Part shown: piece after piece, positions 45,961-54,907 of the stretch
Layout: every line of letters begins with the position of its first letter
Numbering within the stretch: position 1 is the stretch's first letter
NCBI RefSeq assembly: GCF_015207875.1
Contig: NZ_JADEVZ010000008.1
Coordinates: forward strand, 1-64,000
Direction: 5' to 3'
DNA length: 64,000 nt
From: Dolichospermum sp. LEGE 00240
GTDB lineage: Bacteria; Cyanobacteriota; Cyanobacteriia; Cyanobacteriales; Nostocaceae
The notes under the pieces: model-generated
Told to the model about the DNA's origin: nothing
The model's database searches: none
The model's input: the letters and a program-made list of their open reading frames with translations, nothing else
Made by a program: the position numbers and the translations under genes

Positions 45961-46150
45961 CTAAATAGCGATCGCTCACAACCACCCTAATTTTAAACGA
46001 TGTCTACGACGGGCTTCGCTATCGCCCCCAACTCCTAATTTTAAATGATCGCTCTCCCAACATCCCCTTAATTTTAAACGATTCCTAGGTCGCGCTTCGC
46101 TATCGCACCCCAACATCCCAAACAGCAGTGGTTGTCAAATCCTCTTGAAA
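45961..46150. repeat. HIP1-based repeat array 1
   Basis: Imperfect units of about 60 bp: CAACCACCCTAATTTTAAACG, a HIP1 site or its split form, then CCCAACATCCC. Some HIP1 sites are replaced by the TTCCTAGGTC...CTTCGCTA insert. Confidence 0.8.
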
Positions 46151-46194
46151 TCATTATGCTTCAGATAGAAACGAATGATTAACGGAAAACTCAA

Positions 46195-46410
46195 ATGACA
46201 ATCAATACATCTATAGAAGAACGGCTTTCAGCAGTAGAAATTGCACTTACACAGTTACAAAAGCAAATTGTAGCTCCTCAACCAATGAATTGGCTAGAAC
46301 AAATTACAGGTTCTTTTAAGAATGACTCAGCTTTTGAAGAACTGCTTGCTTATGGAAGAGTAATTCGTCAAGGTGATGAATCCATTCTGGAAACGCCAGA
46401 AGAATTATGA
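46195..46410 (+). CDS. Antitoxin of a VapC-type module (partner broken)
   Basis: 71 residues with a heptad-like N terminus (EERLSAVEIALTQLQKQI), a WLEQITGSFKND segment and an acidic end (RQGDESILETPEEL). This is a common cyanobacterial antitoxin type linked to PIN toxins. Its stop overlaps the ATG of the truncated toxin (ATGA). The toxin is broken, so it is an orphan antitoxin. Confidence 0.65.
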   Translation: MTINTSIEERLSAVEIALTQLQKQIVAPQPMNWLEQITGSFKNDSAFEELLAYGRVIRQGDESILETPEEL

Positions 46411-46499
46411 AATATTTATTAGATACAGATCACCTGAGCATTCTTCAACGACAAACAGGAAACGATTACAGCAATCTTTCAACGATTTTGGTAAGGTGA
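46407..46499 (+). pseudogene. Truncated PIN-domain toxin (VapC remnant)
   Basis: Opens as a normal PIN toxin: M-K-Y-L-L-D-T-D-H-L-S-I-L-Q-R, with the first catalytic Asp. It stops at TGA after 30 codons, directly before the next repeat array. The other acidic residues are missing. Confidence 0.75.
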
Positions 46500-46526
46500 C
46501 CGGATTATTACTCGAAGATTGGACAG

Positions 46527-46890
46527 TTTAAAACAGCGATCGCACTCCCAACTTATTCCTAAATAGCGATTCCTGCGGAGCGCTTCGCTATCGCTCACAA
46601 CCCCCTAATTTTAAACGAACTGCTTGCAGCAGCGCTTCGCTATCGCCCTCCCCACATCCCCAAACAGCGATCGCTCACAACCCCCTAATTTTAAACGAAC
46701 TGCTTGCAGCAGCGCTTCGCTATCGCATCCCACATCCCCAAACAGCGATCGCTCATAACTACCCCAATTTTGGGCGATCGCACTCCCACATCCCAAAACA
46801 GCGATTACTAGGTCGCGCTTCGCTATCGCACACAACCACCTCAATTTTAAGCGAACTGCTTGCAGCAGCGCTTACGCTATCGCTCTTAAC
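46527..46890. repeat. HIP1-based repeat array 2
   Basis: Several ~60-bp units with intact HIP1 sites alternating with the CTGCTTGCAGCAGCGC...CGCTA (24-bp) and CTGCGGAGCGCTTCG-type (21-bp) inserts. Confidence 0.85.
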
Positions 46891-46917
46891 AAACCTTTCC
46901 AGACCCAGAGTAAGAGA

Positions 46918-46966
46918 AAAGTGATTGCTTATGGAAAATAAATTCGTAAGGGCGATGAATCTATTT
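46918..46966 (+). pseudogene. Decayed second copy of the 46195 antitoxin 3' end
   Basis: GTGATTGCTTATGGAAAATA..., GGGCGATGAATCTATT align with the last 16 codons of the 46195 antitoxin. An in-frame TAA replaces the AGA codon. Confidence 0.55.
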
Positions 46967-47013
46967 AAGTATAGATGTTATGATAAGAAGAAAGAAGGAA
47001 CTCAATATAAACT

Positions 47014-47265
47014 ATGATTACTGGAATTAAACAAAAGGCAACTGTTGGTAAAAATGGCAAGATTGAATTACCTACAACTGAGTTGTCAGAGGGAACAATT
47101 GTAGAGGTAATTGTGTTAGTTGATCAAGAAACTGTTGAAGATGAAACAAGTTATCTTTTAAAGTCGGAACCTAATAAAAAGCATTTACTAAAAGCCATAG
47201 AAAATGTAGCAAAAGGAAATTTAATTTATGTTGATTTAGATGAATATGAAAAAAGTAGCATTTGA
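47014..47265 (+). CDS. Antitoxin of a YoeB-type module
   Basis: 83 residues. The N terminus (KATVGKNGKIELP...EGTIVEVIVLV) looks like an AbrB/MazE-type swapped-hairpin DNA-binding domain. The C terminus is acidic and overlaps the toxin start. It is likely to bind its own promoter and neutralise the YoeB-like toxin. The N-terminal domain resembles that of the antitoxin at 56809, whose toxin is of a different type. Confidence 0.7.
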   Translation: MITGIKQKATVGKNGKIELPTTELSEGTIVEVIVLVDQETVEDETSYLLKSEPNKKHLLKAIENVAKGNLIYVDLDEYEKSSI

Positions 47266-47506
47266 ACCAAAAGCTTTTGAAGAATTGGGACAATGGGGAA
47301 CAGAGGATAAAAAAGTCTTTAAAAAAATATTATCACTCATTAAAGATATCGAAAGAGAACCATTTTCAGGTATAGGAAAACCAGAACCATTAAAATATGA
47401 ATTACAAGGTTACTGGTCTAGGAGAATTACCGATGAACATAGGTTGGTTTATAAACTTGAAGAAGATTTATTAATTATCATTTCCTGTAAATATCATTAT
47501 GATTGA
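47246..47506 (+). CDS. YoeB/Txe-family mRNA interferase toxin
   Basis: 86 residues from ATG 47246 (MKKVAFEPKAF); ATG 47240 is an alternative. It carries the family signature: FSGIGKPEPLKY, GYWSRRITDEHRLVY, and a final YHY. The Arg and His residues expected in the catalytic site are present, so it should be an active ribosome-dependent RNase. It overlaps the antitoxin gene. Confidence 0.88.
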   Translation: MKKVAFEPKAFEELGQWGTEDKKVFKKILSLIKDIEREPFSGIGKPEPLKYELQGYWSRRITDEHRLVYKLEEDLLIIISCKYHYD

Positions 47507-47511
47507 TATAA

Positions 47512-47840
47512 ATGCGATCCCTGCGGAGTGCTTCGCTATCGCTCACAACTACCCTAATTTTAAACTATCGCACCCCAACATCCCCAAACAGCGATTCCTG
47601 CGGAGCGCTTCGCTATCGCTCACAACCCCCTAATTTTAAACGATTCCTAGGTCGCGCTTCGCTATCGCACTCCACATCCCCAAACAGCGATTCCTACGGA
47701 GCGCTTCGCTATCGCACACTACCCTAATTTTAAACGATTCCTACGGAGCGCTACGCTATCGCACTCCAACATCCCCAAACAGCGATTCCTACTGAGTGCA
47801 ACGCTTACGCTAATGCACTTCTCCCAAATTCCCCAAACCG
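47512..47840. repeat. HIP1-based repeat array 3
   Basis: Five or more ~60-bp units, most with split HIP1 sites (TTCCTRCGGAGCGCTTCG type). One variant insert, TTCCTACTGAGTGCAACG, ends the array. Confidence 0.85.
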
Positions 47841-47896
47841 TTTATCATGGAATAAATCAACGCTAAAAATCACTAACTCAAAAAACGTAAAGATAT

Positions 47897-48136
47897 ATGG
47901 ATAACAAAAGTAAACAAATTTACAATTACACTGTACTTGTGGAAAAGGAACAAGATGGGGGTTATCATGCCTTTTGTCCTGTTCTCAAAGGTTGTCATTC
48001 TCAAGGAGATTCTTTTGAAGAAACAATTGAGAATATTACAGAAGCTATTGAATTATATATTGAAAGTTTAATAGCTGATAATCAACCTGTTCCTAAAGAG
48101 GATTTAATTGTTAAGCCATTAAGTATTTTATTATGA
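47897..48136 (+). CDS. hicB: HicB-family antitoxin
   Basis: 79 residues. VLVEKEQDGGYHAFCPVLKGCHSQGDSFEETIENITEA... is the degenerate-RNase-H-like HicB fold (DGG..A..P.L.GC.s.Gds.eEa). It sits upstream of hicA and overlaps it by 4 nt. It neutralises HicA and represses the operon. Confidence 0.9.
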   Translation: MDNKSKQIYNYTVLVEKEQDGGYHAFCPVLKGCHSQGDSFEETIENITEAIELYIESLIADNQPVPKEDLIVKPLSILL

Positions 48137-48363
48137 GTAATTTACCAAGTATAAAAGCTAAAGATTTTATTAGGGTTATCGAAAATTTGGGTTTTTATTT
48201 TGACAGACAAAAAGGTAGTCATGCTATTTACAAGAATACTAATGGTTTAAGAGTTGTTGTTCCAATTCATCAAGGAAAAGACATTAAACCAGGTACTTTA
48301 ATGGGAATGATTCAAGATATTGGTATTGACAAAGAAACATTTTTTAAATTAGTACAAAAATAA
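48133..48363 (+). CDS. hicA: HicA-family mRNA interferase toxin
   Basis: 76 residues. It has the dsRBD-like HicA fold with the catalytic His in KGSHAIYKN and the HQGKDIKPGTLMGMIQD end. It appears complete. Confidence 0.9.
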   Translation: MSNLPSIKAKDFIRVIENLGFYFDRQKGSHAIYKNTNGLRVVVPIHQGKDIKPGTLMGMIQDIGIDKETFFKLVQK

Positions 48364-48485
48364 AGCGATCGCACTCCCAACTTATTCCTAAACAGCGATT
48401 CCTGCGGAGCGCTTCGCTATCGCACACAACCCTAATTTTAAGCGATCACTCTCCCAACTTATTCCTAAATAGCGATCGCCGATGG
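48363..48485. repeat. HIP1-based repeat array 4
   Basis: Two units with intact HIP1 ends and one 21-bp split site between hicA and the BrnA-like gene. Confidence 0.75.
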
Positions 48486-48495
48486 AAATACGGAT

Positions 48496-48711
48496 TTAAT
48501 TGTTACTTTCTATCAACGATAACTTACGTTTATTTTCCATACATTCACGCAAATAAAGATTAATTAAATTCAAATAAGAAATACCTGTTTCTTGAGCTAT
48601 TTCTTCAAAGTATTGAATAATATCCTTTTCTAAATCAATTGTAACTTGTTCTTTTAATTGTTTAGAATAGGGATTTTTAACGGATTTAGAAAAATCATAA
48701 TTTTCTCTCAT
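48496..48711 (-). CDS. Antitoxin of the BrnT module (CopG/BrnA-like)
   Basis: 71 residues. QVTIDLEKDIIQYFEEIAQETGISYLNLINLYLREC fits a ribbon-helix-helix domain. It starts inside the last codons of the BrnT-like toxin (4-nt overlap). Confidence 0.78.
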   Translation of the reverse strand: MRENYDFSKSVKNPYSKQLKEQVTIDLEKDIIQYFEEIAQETGISYLNLINLYLRECMENKRKLSLIESNN

Positions 48712-48998
48712 AGGAACTCCTGATATTGTTTTTGTTCTAGTTTATTTGCTTTCCTTGCTGAAATAATCCGAATTATTGGATCATTTTCTCGATAACAATG
48801 ACAAACAACTAAAAGGCGATAATAAACACTGATTCCTAATAAAATAAATCTATCTTCATCTTGAGAATGATCGGGATCATAAATTAAACGAGCATTATCA
48901 TCAATAAAGGCAGATTTTGCTTCTTCAAAAGAAATTCCATGTTTTTGAATATTACTTTCAGCTTTTTGTGCATCCCAAGTAAATCGTAACTCATTCAT
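48708..48998 (-). CDS. BrnT-family toxin
   Basis: 96 residues. It has the BrnT pattern: FTWDAQKAESNIQKHGISFEEA, the DPDHSQDEDRFILLG strand pair, and IRIISARKANKLEQKQY. This is a RelE-like fold RNase, with the toxin gene first and the antitoxin second, as in brnTA. Confidence 0.88.
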   Translation of the reverse strand: MNELRFTWDAQKAESNIQKHGISFEEAKSAFIDDNARLIYDPDHSQDEDRFILLGISVYYRLLVVCHCYRENDPIIRIISARKANKLEQKQYQEFL

Positions 48999-49074
48999 TA
49001 TTGTACTAAATTTTTAATTTGTATTCCTAAAATTTACATTATGATTATGCCACAAGCTATAGATTATTCAGACG

Positions 49075-49447
49075 ATTCCTAGGTCGCGCTTCGCGATCGC
49101 ATCCCAACATCCCCAAACGCGATCGCACACAACCACCCCAATTTTAAACGATCACAATTTCAACTTATTCCTAAATGGCGATCGCACACAACCCCAATTT
49201 TAAACGATCGCATCCCAACATCCCCAAACGCGATCGCACACAACCCCAATTTTAAACAACCGCACCCCAACATCCCCAAACAGCGATTCCTGCGGAGCGC
49301 TTCGCTATCGCACACAACTACCCTAATTTTAAACCATCGCACCCCAAACCCCCCAAACAGCGATTCCTGCGGAGCGCTTCGCTATCGCACACAACCCCCT
49401 AATTTTAAACGATCACACCCCAATATCCCCAAACAGCGATCGCTCTC
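49075..49447. repeat. HIP1-based repeat array 5
   Basis: Six or more units in which CACAACCCCAATTTTAAACG and CATCCCAACATCCCC segments alternate with HIP1 or split-HIP1 sites. Confidence 0.85.
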
Positions 49448-49449
49448 TT

Positions 49450-49734
49450 TTAGTAGACATCATCATGAGAACCTATATTTAAAAGAACCAATACTTCTTC
49501 ACCAGTTTCATCATCTTTTTCCATAGAGAAAATAATCCGACAGTCATATCCACAGGAACAAGCACGTAAACCATCAAACTCACCTTTTAACTGATGGGTA
49601 GCAAGGCTAGAAGCAAATAAATCTGTTTCCATTTGCTGTAATGTTTCCTCAATACGTACTTGTAAATTCTGATCATGTTTGACAAATTTTCCCAAAGATC
49701 GCTTGAAGCGAGAAGTAAGAACCAGTTTTCTCAT
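49450..49734 (-). CDS. RelE/YafQ-like mRNA interferase toxin
   Basis: 94 residues. FKRSLGKFVKHDQ, HQLKGEFDGLRACSCGYDCRIIF and the end NIGSHDDVY are RelE/StbE-family features. It is read 1 nt from the upstream antitoxin gene. Confidence 0.83.
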   Translation of the reverse strand: MRKLVLTSRFKRSLGKFVKHDQNLQVRIEETLQQMETDLFASSLATHQLKGEFDGLRACSCGYDCRIIFSMEKDDETGEEVLVLLNIGSHDDVY

Positions 49735-49970
49735 TATGTTTCATTAGTATTTAAGTAAGTTCTTAATTCAGCGATCGCTTCAATTGCGGTTTGAGGTTTA
49801 AGATTACCAGTTCTAAATTCAGCTAGTGCTTCCTGTGATGAACTTGCTAATTCTTTTCGTCGCATATCAGCTATTCGACGTTGTAGGATACTAATTAGTA
49901 GTTCTTGTTGATCAAGTGGTAGGTCAGTCACTAGATTGAGAACTTCTTCAAATGTGTTAATTTGTTGCAT
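49734..49970 (-). CDS. Antitoxin of the RelE-like module
   Basis: About 78 residues from ATG 49970 (MQQINTFEEVL); an upstream ATG adds four residues. It is helical and Gln/Glu-rich, with a LPLDQQELLISILQRRI segment seen in cyanobacterial antitoxins. Its stop overlaps the toxin ATG. Confidence 0.68.
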   Translation of the reverse strand: MQQINTFEEVLNLVTDLPLDQQELLISILQRRIADMRRKELASSSQEALAEFRTGNLKPQTAIEAIAELRTYLNTNET

Positions 49971-50037
49971 AAATGCTCTCAACTGAATTACTTTATTTAT
50001 TTTAGTATTTCTCTTGTAGCTTTGCTAATAATGAAAT

Positions 50038-50118
50038 ATCGCATCCCAACATCCCCAAACAGCGATTCCTACGGAGCGCTTCGCTATCGCACACAACCAC
50101 CTCAATTTTAGGCGATCG
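50038..50118. repeat. HIP1-based repeat array 6
   Basis: One unit with a 21-bp split HIP1 and a terminal HIP1 site. It begins right after the RelB-like promoter region and ends at the VapC gene. Confidence 0.75.
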
Positions 50119-50120
50119 CA

Positions 50121-50531
50121 CTAACCTTCAACAGGCAATAAAATCACAGGAATATGTACTAGAAAATTCTGAAAATCATTGTCAGTGGAGAGGATGCTGT
50201 AGCTGCGACGATGAGCAGCTGCACAAATCAAAAAATCAGTATTTGAACCCTGAATGCCCTTACTCCGGCAGGTATTAAAAAACTTGGCAGCAAGTTCGTA
50301 GTCTTCTGGCATGAGTTCTAAATCAGGGAAAGCTCGGAGGTAATCTCGCAGACGGGTAAACTGTTCAAAATTGCGGATTCCAGAAAGAATTTCTTGACGA
50401 ATCGCGCCTAATAAGGCAACTTGGTCATTAGTAATTAGATTCTGCAATATTGTGACTGCTGGGGAAGAATCAGACGGTGTTTTCCGACGTAGAGCCAATG
50501 ACCAAACGGAAGTATCAACAATAATACTCAT
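50121..50531 (-). CDS. vapC: VapC-family PIN toxin
   Basis: 136 residues. PIN acidic residues are visible: VDTSVW near the start, RQEIL, and NTDFLICAAA in the C-terminal half. It is probably an Mg-dependent RNase. It overlaps the VapB stop by 4 nt. Confidence 0.87.
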   Translation of the reverse strand: MSIIVDTSVWSLALRRKTPSDSSPAVTILQNLITNDQVALLGAIRQEILSGIRNFEQFTRLRDYLRAFPDLELMPEDYELAAKFFNTCRSKGIQGSNTDFLICAAAHRRSYSILSTDNDFQNFLVHIPVILLPVEG

Positions 50532-50734
50532 GCTTGATGACGTTGCTGCTTATAGTTATAGTCTTCGTCATACTCGATGGTCCCAAACAGGTCTAATACT
50601 TTGAGCCGCTTACGACGTTGAATATATTCGCGCAGTGCTGTTTCTACTAAAGAATCAATGTTCACCTGATTGTCAAGTTCCAACGCCTCTTTTAGTAAGG
50701 CTTCGTTGATGTTGAGAGATGTAGTCACAATCAA
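50528..50734 (-). CDS. vapB: VapB-family antitoxin
   Basis: 68 residues. NINEALLKEALELD...IDSLVETALREYIQRRKRLKVLDLFGTIEYDEDYNYK is the type II VapB arrangement with an RHH/DNA-binding N terminus and a toxin-binding tail. Confidence 0.85.
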   Translation of the reverse strand: MIVTTSLNINEALLKEALELDNQVNIDSLVETALREYIQRRKRLKVLDLFGTIEYDEDYNYKQQRHQA

Positions 50735-50794
50735 TTCTGATCCTAAAAATGACTAAATAAATGGTAGCGCAATCTAGGTGATTGATTTCATTCA

Positions 50795-50945
50795 TACTGC
50801 GATCGCACTCCCAACTTATTCCTAAACAGTGATTCCTACGGAGCGCTTCGCTATCGCACACAACCCTAATTTTAAACGAACTGCTTGCAGCAGCGCTTCG
50901 CTATCGCACTCCCAACTTATTCCTAAACAGCGATCGCACTACAAT
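50795..50945. repeat. HIP1-based repeat array 7
   Basis: Three units with the 21-bp and 24-bp inserts. A 70-bp unrecognised stretch follows before the MITE. Confidence 0.75.
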
Positions 50946-51013
50946 GAAATGTTGCGCTTCATAGTTACATCCAAACATTATTCACTAATTTACTGTAGCC
51001 ACGTTTTTCTATA

Positions 51014-51190
51014 ACCCACTTTCCGCACTTCATTTTGTAATACGCGAATATTTCCATAATTTTATTTTTTATCGTTTAATAAAACACATATTTTATCCAT
51101 CATTTTAAGTATTAATATTGAAAAATTTAACCCTTATTAGGAATAATTCTTGAAAAGATGGATACTACATTGTGAAGTGCGGAATATGGG
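51014..51190. mobile_element. MITE derived from the IS1634-like element
   Basis: Ends CCCACTTTCCGCACTTC (51014) and GAAGTGCGGAATATGGG (51174-51190), matching the IS1634-like terminal repeats. 177 bp with no ORF. Its right end supplies the last codons of the restriction endonuclease gene. Confidence 0.78.
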
Positions 51191-52205
51191 CTATAAATTG
51201 TAAAAACTCCCTTTTATCGGTAGTTGGAAATTCCAATTGTATTTCGTCAGCTAATTTTTCCAAAACCGTATCACCTAAAGAATTAGAGAATTTACCACGC
51301 AATGCCCTTTCATACCAATTTAATAAATCTACTTCAGTAACAATACTTTGTATTTTAGATTTCCATCCCATTTGATTAAGTAAGGAAACAATTATTTTCT
51401 GTTCAGCAGCTTTGCAAACGATGACAATGCGGTCAGCAGATACTGAAGAAACAATATTTTCTGCAAGTTCTTCAGTCAGAGAAAGATGCTTTATTTGTAT
51501 AGCAAGACCAAAATTAGCCCACATATCCAAACCTCTATCTGCGGCATTGGTTACACCCACACGATTAATTCTTGCTTTCAGTTTAACTGTAGTTTGTTCA
51601 GGAGTTAATTGAATAACGCTTTTAGCAAAATCTTCAAATTCTCTAAGAATATCTATTTGCTCAAAATTCATGCTAATTTCAATAGACACTTCAAGTGCTT
51701 CAACTAAAGCAGAGAATAAGGCATAAACTATTATTTCGTAAATTTTATCAATACTACGACGTAATCCTGGTTCACGCCAAAATAAGGCTAAGAATTCATT
51801 TAATTCAAAATTCGATTTATCATGTGTGATGCAATAATCCAGACCTGTAGACATTTGGCTAAAGCGTTGTAGGAATTTACGATAAATATAGGCTTCAACA
51901 CCACCATTTGTATTTCTATTCTCCTTTCCTAAAACTTCCAAAGTAGTGGGAGGGATTGCATTTTCATTGAATATATCATCCTGATAACGCGCAGAGGATG
52001 TGCTAGTTCTTCCTAAAAACTGAATACAAATAATATCACGCCATTTTTTCGATTGATTGCGGTAAGTAGTAATATCTAAAAGCTTAATATCTTGTTCCAC
52101 CCTATCACGATAGAGTATTTCAGCAATTTGTATCGGCTTATAAAGATGAACTCTTGCCTTATCAATCACTTTGTCTAATGCTTTTTTAGCTTCTTCTAAA
52201 TTCAT
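51165..52205 (-). CDS. HaeII-family type II restriction endonuclease
   Basis: The 346-residue product resembles the HaeII group (start MNLEEAKKALDKVIDKARVH, then KKWRDIICIQFLGRTSTSSA, and GLDMWANFGLAIQIKHL, a likely PD-(D/E)XK core with the D...QIK pattern). HaeII-type enzymes cut RGCGC^Y; specificity here is inferred from family only. The gene starts 4 bp after the methyltransferase stop. The last ten codons (ending HIPHFTM) and the TAG lie in the MITE terminal repeat, so the native C terminus has been replaced. Confidence 0.75.
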   Translation of the reverse strand: MNLEEAKKALDKVIDKARVHLYKPIQIAEILYRDRVEQDIKLLDITTYRNQSKKWRDIICIQFLGRTSTSSARYQDDIFNENAIPPTTLEVLGKENRNTNGGVEAYIYRKFLQRFSQMSTGLDYCITHDKSNFELNEFLALFWREPGLRRSIDKIYEIIVYALFSALVEALEVSIEISMNFEQIDILREFEDFAKSVIQLTPEQTTVKLKARINRVGVTNAADRGLDMWANFGLAIQIKHLSLTEELAENIVSSVSADRIVIVCKAAEQKIIVSLLNQMGWKSKIQSIVTEVDLLNWYERALRGKFSNSLGDTVLEKLADEIQLEFPTTDKREFLQFIAHIPHFTM

Positions 52206-52209
52206 TTTT

Positions 52210-53160
52210 TTACTTGAATAATGATATTTGAATAGGATATTGTGTAGCCATTTTTTGAGATTCTAAAGCCTTGATCATTTCTCCAGCTATTGCTTTAATA
52301 ACAGGAATAGAGACGGAATTACCTGCTAATTTACGTATTACGGAATAAGGTGACACAATTTTAAATTCATCGGGAAAACCTTGTAAACGCAGCATTTCTC
52401 TATCGGTTAAACGTCTAACGCCGTTAACTACAAGATAATTATAACTGCCTCCTGCTCTTAAGGCACATGAATAGGGTAATGCAGAAATATTACCGCCAAT
52501 ATTTTCATGCCAAATAGAAGGAAAAGGAGGATTATCTTTTACCGAATTTAACCGTTTATTCTTTATTTTTTCTGATAAGAAATAACTTCGAGGTATATTG
52601 TCGTCATTTTCTAAAATGGTACTAAGTGGTTGGTAATAACCTAATGGTTTTGGAAAATTGAAATCAATAAACTCTAAAAAACCAACTATATAAATTCTCT
52701 CTCTTTTTTGAGGTAAGCCAAAATCTAAAGAATTAAGAACTTTATAATAAACGGTATAACCTAATGCTTTCAATCTATCTAAAATTATTGAAAAAGTTTT
52801 ACCGTTATCGTGAGTGGTCAATCGTTTTACATTTTCCAATAAAAAAGCCCGTGGTTTTTTAACTTCCAGTATTTTTTCGATATTAAAAAATAAAGTCCCT
52901 CTTGTATCGGTAAAACCTAAACCTTTTCCAGCAATACTAAAGGGTTGACAAGGAAACCCCGCCAATAAAATATCATGGTTTGGAATATCAGAAGGCGATA
53001 TGAAATTAATATCACCATGAGGTTTCTCTCCAAAGTTTGCCTCATACATTACTTGAGCATCTTTATCCCATTCGGAAGTAAATACATTTTTACAATGATA
53101 GGCTTCAAAACCGAGTCTAATTCCACCTATCCCAGCAAATAAATCAATTGTTTTATACAT
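52210..53160 (-). CDS. DNA cytosine-5 methyltransferase
   Basis: The 316-residue product has motif I DLFAGIGGIRLGFE (6-19), motif IV GFPCQPFS with the catalytic Cys (near residue 70), motif VI ENVKRL, motif VIII QKRERIYIVGF, and motif X GNSVSIPVI. It is the protective partner of the HaeII-like endonuclease. It is a single gene with start MYKTIDLF. Confidence 0.94.
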   Translation of the reverse strand: MYKTIDLFAGIGGIRLGFEAYHCKNVFTSEWDKDAQVMYEANFGEKPHGDINFISPSDIPNHDILLAGFPCQPFSIAGKGLGFTDTRGTLFFNIEKILEVKKPRAFLLENVKRLTTHDNGKTFSIILDRLKALGYTVYYKVLNSLDFGLPQKRERIYIVGFLEFIDFNFPKPLGYYQPLSTILENDDNIPRSYFLSEKIKNKRLNSVKDNPPFPSIWHENIGGNISALPYSCALRAGGSYNYLVVNGVRRLTDREMLRLQGFPDEFKIVSPYSVIRKLAGNSVSIPVIKAIAGEMIKALESQKMATQYPIQISLFK

Positions 53161-53265
53161 TTCATGTTTGGCTAATTAAGTTTATCGTACTTATTTTAAC
53201 ATAATTAGTATAGAGTCATTGAGATATATCTGTTCTATGTTAAATAAATACCTATATGTATGATG

Positions 53266-53847
53266 CTACCAAATCATCCCCAAATTCAAAACAAAACCCT
53301 TTAAAACATCTTCCCCCGAAACCGTAGCAGGAGAATCCAAAACCTCAACCTCCTTACCAGGTCTATAAATCTCCACTTGACGAGATTTCCGATTAATTAA
53401 TATCCCCAAACGCACACCATTATCTATATATTCCTTCATCTTTTCTTGTGTAGTCTTCAAACTATCACTAGGAGAAAGTAACTCAATGACAAAATCAGGA
53501 CAAATAGGAGGAAACTTTTGTTTTTCCTCATCAGTTAAAGCATCCCATCTTTCTAACTTGATCCAAGAAGCATCAGGAGAACGATCTGCACCATTTGGTA
53601 ACTTAAAACAAGTAGAAGAATCAAAAACTATACCCTCCTGATTTTGCTCATTCCAAATCCAAAGTTGAGCAGTAATACCCGCATTACGATTTCCCGTTTC
53701 TCCTCCCGTTGGTGGCATAATTATTAACTCTCCATTTGCATTTCTTTCAAATCTCAATTCCCGGTTGTTTTGACATAGCTGAAAAAACTGCTCATCAGTC
53801 ATTTCTATTAATGATTTCAAATTGACAGTTAAAGCATTCATTGTCAT
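53266..53847 (-). CDS. Uma2 family (DUF820) putative endonuclease
   Basis: 193 residues. MPPTGGETGNRN, DRSPDASWIKLERW, PPICPDFVIELLSPSD and GVRLGILINRKSRQVEIYRPG are the Uma2 landmarks of a PD-(D/E)XK fold. The family is very abundant in cyanobacteria and its role is unknown. A truncated relative remains at 58416-58478. Confidence 0.88.
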   Translation of the reverse strand: MTMNALTVNLKSLIEMTDEQFFQLCQNNRELRFERNANGELIIMPPTGGETGNRNAGITAQLWIWNEQNQEGIVFDSSTCFKLPNGADRSPDASWIKLERWDALTDEEKQKFPPICPDFVIELLSPSDSLKTTQEKMKEYIDNGVRLGILINRKSRQVEIYRPGKEVEVLDSPATVSGEDVLKGFVLNLGMIW

Positions 53848-53924
53848 ATCCTCATTGAATGTTCAGGGAGAAAATTTAACTATCTCATATCCTATTCTAT
53901 ATTATTAATTACCAATTAATAGCA

Positions 53925-54476
53925 ACTACCCTAATTTTAGACGATTCCTAGGGAGCGCCTCGCTATCGCACACAACCCCAATTTTAAACGAACTGCTTGC
54001 AGCAGCGCTTCGCTATCGCACTCCCAACATCCCAACAGCGATCGCACACAACCCCAATTTTAAACGAACTGCTTGCAGCAGCGCTTCGCTATCGCACTCC
54101 CAACATCCCAACAGCGATCGCACACAACCCTAATTTTAAACGAACTGCTTGCAGCAGCGCTTCGCTATCGCACTCCCAACATCCCCAAACAGCGAACTGC
54201 TTGCAGCAGCGCTTCGCTATCGCACACAACTACCCCAATTTTAAACAATCGCACCCCACATCCCCAAACAGCGATCGCACACAACCCCAATTTTAAACGA
54301 TCGCAATTCCAACTTATTCCTAAACAGCGATCGCTCACAACCCTAATTTTAAACGATCGCCCTCCCCACATCCCCAAACAGCGATCGCTCACAACTACCC
54401 TAATTTTAAGTGATCGCATCCCAACTTATTCCTAAACAGCGATCGCTTACAACCACCCTAATTTTAAGCGATCGTT
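53925..54476. repeat. HIP1-based repeat array 8 (long)
   Basis: About nine units. The 24-bp CTGCTTGCAG-type insert appears four or more times, and intact HIP1 sites alternate with it. Reading frames across the array only reflect the repeat. Confidence 0.88.
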
Positions 54477-54490
54477 CTTATTTATGACGT

Positions 54491-54898
54491 TCATAATGGG
54501 GATGAAGGGATAATAAGCCGTAGATTGGGAATATCCAAAAAGTCTTTGATGTTGTGAGTAACTAGCGGTAAATCGTAGCGTAAAGCCGTTGCAGCAATCC
54601 AAGCATCTTGTGGAGATATTGGTCGTCCTGCGCTTTGTCGCTTGGCACGAATATACGCCCATTCTCGACAAAGTGATTGATCAACTGGAATAATTAAGTA
54701 GTTAGATAGGTATTGTTCTAGTTGTGCTAAACGACTATCTCCCCATTGACGCAAAATTGCCCACTGAAACAGTTCAGCTACGGTCATGAATGACATTGCT
54801 AATTGTTGACCAGTTAAATAAGGTAAATAAGGGTCGGCATAATCACTACCTTTGAAGATGAAAGAAGCGATATCAGTATCAATGAGGTAAAAACTCAT
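54491..54898 (-). CDS. PIN-domain toxin (VapC-like)
   Basis: 135 residues. YLIDTDIASFIF at the start, TVAELFQWA, and PQDAWIAATAL near 100 give the PIN acidic set. It follows its antitoxin gene by 9 bp. Confidence 0.85.
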   Translation of the reverse strand: MSFYLIDTDIASFIFKGSDYADPYLPYLTGQQLAMSFMTVAELFQWAILRQWGDSRLAQLEQYLSNYLIIPVDQSLCREWAYIRAKRQSAGRPISPQDAWIAATALRYDLPLVTHNIKDFLDIPNLRLIIPSSPL

Positions 54899-54907
54899 GG
54901 CGTTTGG

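Noticed and set aside
46611-46844. Small reverse-strand protein in repeat array 2, and similar frames at 54073-54435, 54165-54419 and 57537-57956
   Set aside because: The translations are periodic and come from the repeat itself; no ribosome binding sites or homologous features.
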